From Spirochaetaceae bacterium (GTDB lineage: Bacteria; Spirochaetota; Spirochaetia; Treponematales; Breznakiellaceae): a stretch of DNA of 35,025 bases. Within the stretch, counting starts at the first letter, position 1, and the number at the start of each line of letters is the position of its first letter. The DNA is taken from the NCBI GenBank assembly GCA_031280035.1, contig JAITHJ010000054.1, positions 1 through 35,025 of the forward strand, read 5' to 3'. Below, piece after piece: positions 34,585 to 35,025 of the stretch. The notes beneath the pieces were generated by a model. The model was not told where the DNA came from and did not search any database. It saw nothing but the letters and a program-made list of their open reading frames with translations. The position numbers were made by a program, and so were the translations under genes.

Positions 34585-34619
34585 ACGATTTTCTAAACTA
34601 CTTATAGAATTCGGGTCTT

Positions 34620-34649
34620 AACATACTGATTTCTCGTTTGTTGAGTCAA
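34620..34649 (-). promoter_or_regulatory. Sigma70-type promoter for the glycerophosphotransferase operon
   Basis: The minus strand has TTGACT (34649-34644), an 18-base spacer and TATGTT (34625-34620). Transcription should begin near 34613, about 29 bases before the ATG at 34584. Confidence 0.45.
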
Positions 34650-34831
34650 ATTTTTCCTTTTTTTGTCAAACAAATCGAGATTTAGACCGAACTTTCAGTT
34701 CGTTACCTCCTCCTCCTGCGGTATTCGGAGCGGATTTCAGATTTCGGCTTTCTGATTTCAGGGAGCGGAGAGGAGTCGCCAGTTGCCGGTTGTCCGTTGT
34801 CAGGGAGTCCGGGCTGAAATCCGGTGTCGAA

Positions 34832-34880
34832 GGAGGAACGCGCGGTTCATCGTGATATACCGGAGTGAAATCTGGAATCC
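34832..34880. repeat. 49-base direct repeat, first copy
   Basis: Begins GGAGGAACGCGCGGTTCA and runs through GTGATATACCGGAGTGAAATC to AATCC. It matches the copy at 34958-35006 at 46 of 49 positions. Confidence 0.85.
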
Positions 34881-34957
34881 GAAATCTGGAATCTGGAATC
34901 CTGTCCGCGGCGCGAGGGATAGCCCGCAGGGTTCGGGGGTCGGGTTTCGGGGTTCGG

Positions 34958-35006
34958 GGAGGAACGCGCGGTTCACCGTGATATACCGGAGTGAAATCCG
35001 TAATCC
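34958..35006. repeat. 49-base direct repeat, second copy
   Basis: Second copy of the repeat, with a period of 126 bases. The three differences are T to C at one site in the first half, and T to C and G to T in the AAATCTGGAATCC end. The array may continue past the window edge. Confidence 0.85.
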
Positions 35007-35025
35007 CCCACGCGGCATTCGGAAC

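Larger units (their letters stand above)
34650..35025. repeat. Degenerate short-repeat region, no gene
   Basis: This non-coding end of the window contains CTCCTCCTCCTG (near 34708-34719), then many variants of GAAATCTGGAATCC in both orientations: CGGATTTCAGATTTCGG near 34731 reads toward the copies around 34866-34901. G-rich GTTCGGGG stretches lie near 34930-34959. A 49-base direct repeat is embedded (see next entries). An open frame across it (minus strand) encodes only the repeat and has no credible start or family, so no gene is called. Confidence 0.7.

Noticed and set aside
34800-35018. Minus-strand frame with a repeated ISLRYIT-NRAFL phrase
   Set aside because: The phrase is the translation of the 49-base direct repeat; no start signal or known domain, and the region looks non-coding.

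Overview
The window reads as a chromosomal segment of a spirochaete, most likely a Treponema of the host-associated (termite/cockroach gut-like) kind. This is inferred from the gene set: a diderm lipoprotein-rich envelope, Treponema-type neighbours such as RNase Z, HAD phosphatase, scpA, scpB and a DUF115 protein in one run, a large dCache chemoreceptor, and a tandem zinc-ribbon membrane protein. No rRNA, tRNA, CRISPR array or intact transposase was seen. Most of the window looks moderate in GC. The two ends (about 31-1158 and 30.5-35 kb) look GC-richer, and one glycosyltransferase gene (1319-2296) is clearly AT-rich.

Layout. At 0-2.9 kb there is an accessory-looking edge: a sugar-kinase/APH-fold gene, an AT-rich glycosyltransferase with a hairpin over its ribosome binding site, a 14-base G tract, and the frameshifted remains of a thioredoxin gene. 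From 2.9 to 9.3 kb lie housekeeping genes: TatD nuclease, a cytidylate-kinase-like gene (opposite strand), then rnz, a Cof-type HAD phosphatase, scpA, scpB and a DUF115/MptE-like protein, co-directional. From 9.3 to 11.9 kb a chemoreceptor and a single-domain response regulator read leftward. From 11.9 to 14.9 kb come a J-domain protein, a membrane protein with a possible degenerate M28-like domain, and a TrmJ-type RNA methyltransferase. From 14.8 to 20.4 kb: a MinD/FlhG-like ATPase with a small membrane protein, apbE plus an SDR, argG, and a cysteine-rich MobB-like P-loop protein.

From 20.5 to 26.9 kb a zinc-ribbon gene converges on a tight leftward operon in the order cdaA, cdaR (ybbR), DUF2225, truA, comEC, rsmA. 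It makes the second messenger c-di-AMP and also carries RNA-modification and DNA-uptake-channel genes.

From 27 to 35 kb is the most unusual region. Two paralogous lipoproteins carry cadherin-like domains and a C-terminal ALK-type glycine-rich domain built from long (GGC)n runs. They end at a strong double hairpin. Converging on them is a two-gene operon made of a DPGTGS-motif CDP-glycerol glycerophosphotransferase family protein and an 896-residue fusion of a YidC/Oxa1-like membrane domain to an extracytoplasmic LtaS/sulfatase-like domain. Together these two could make or decorate a phosphoglycerol-type surface polymer, which would be unexpected in a spirochaete. The last 375 bases hold degenerate short repeats and a 49-base direct repeat, with no believable gene.
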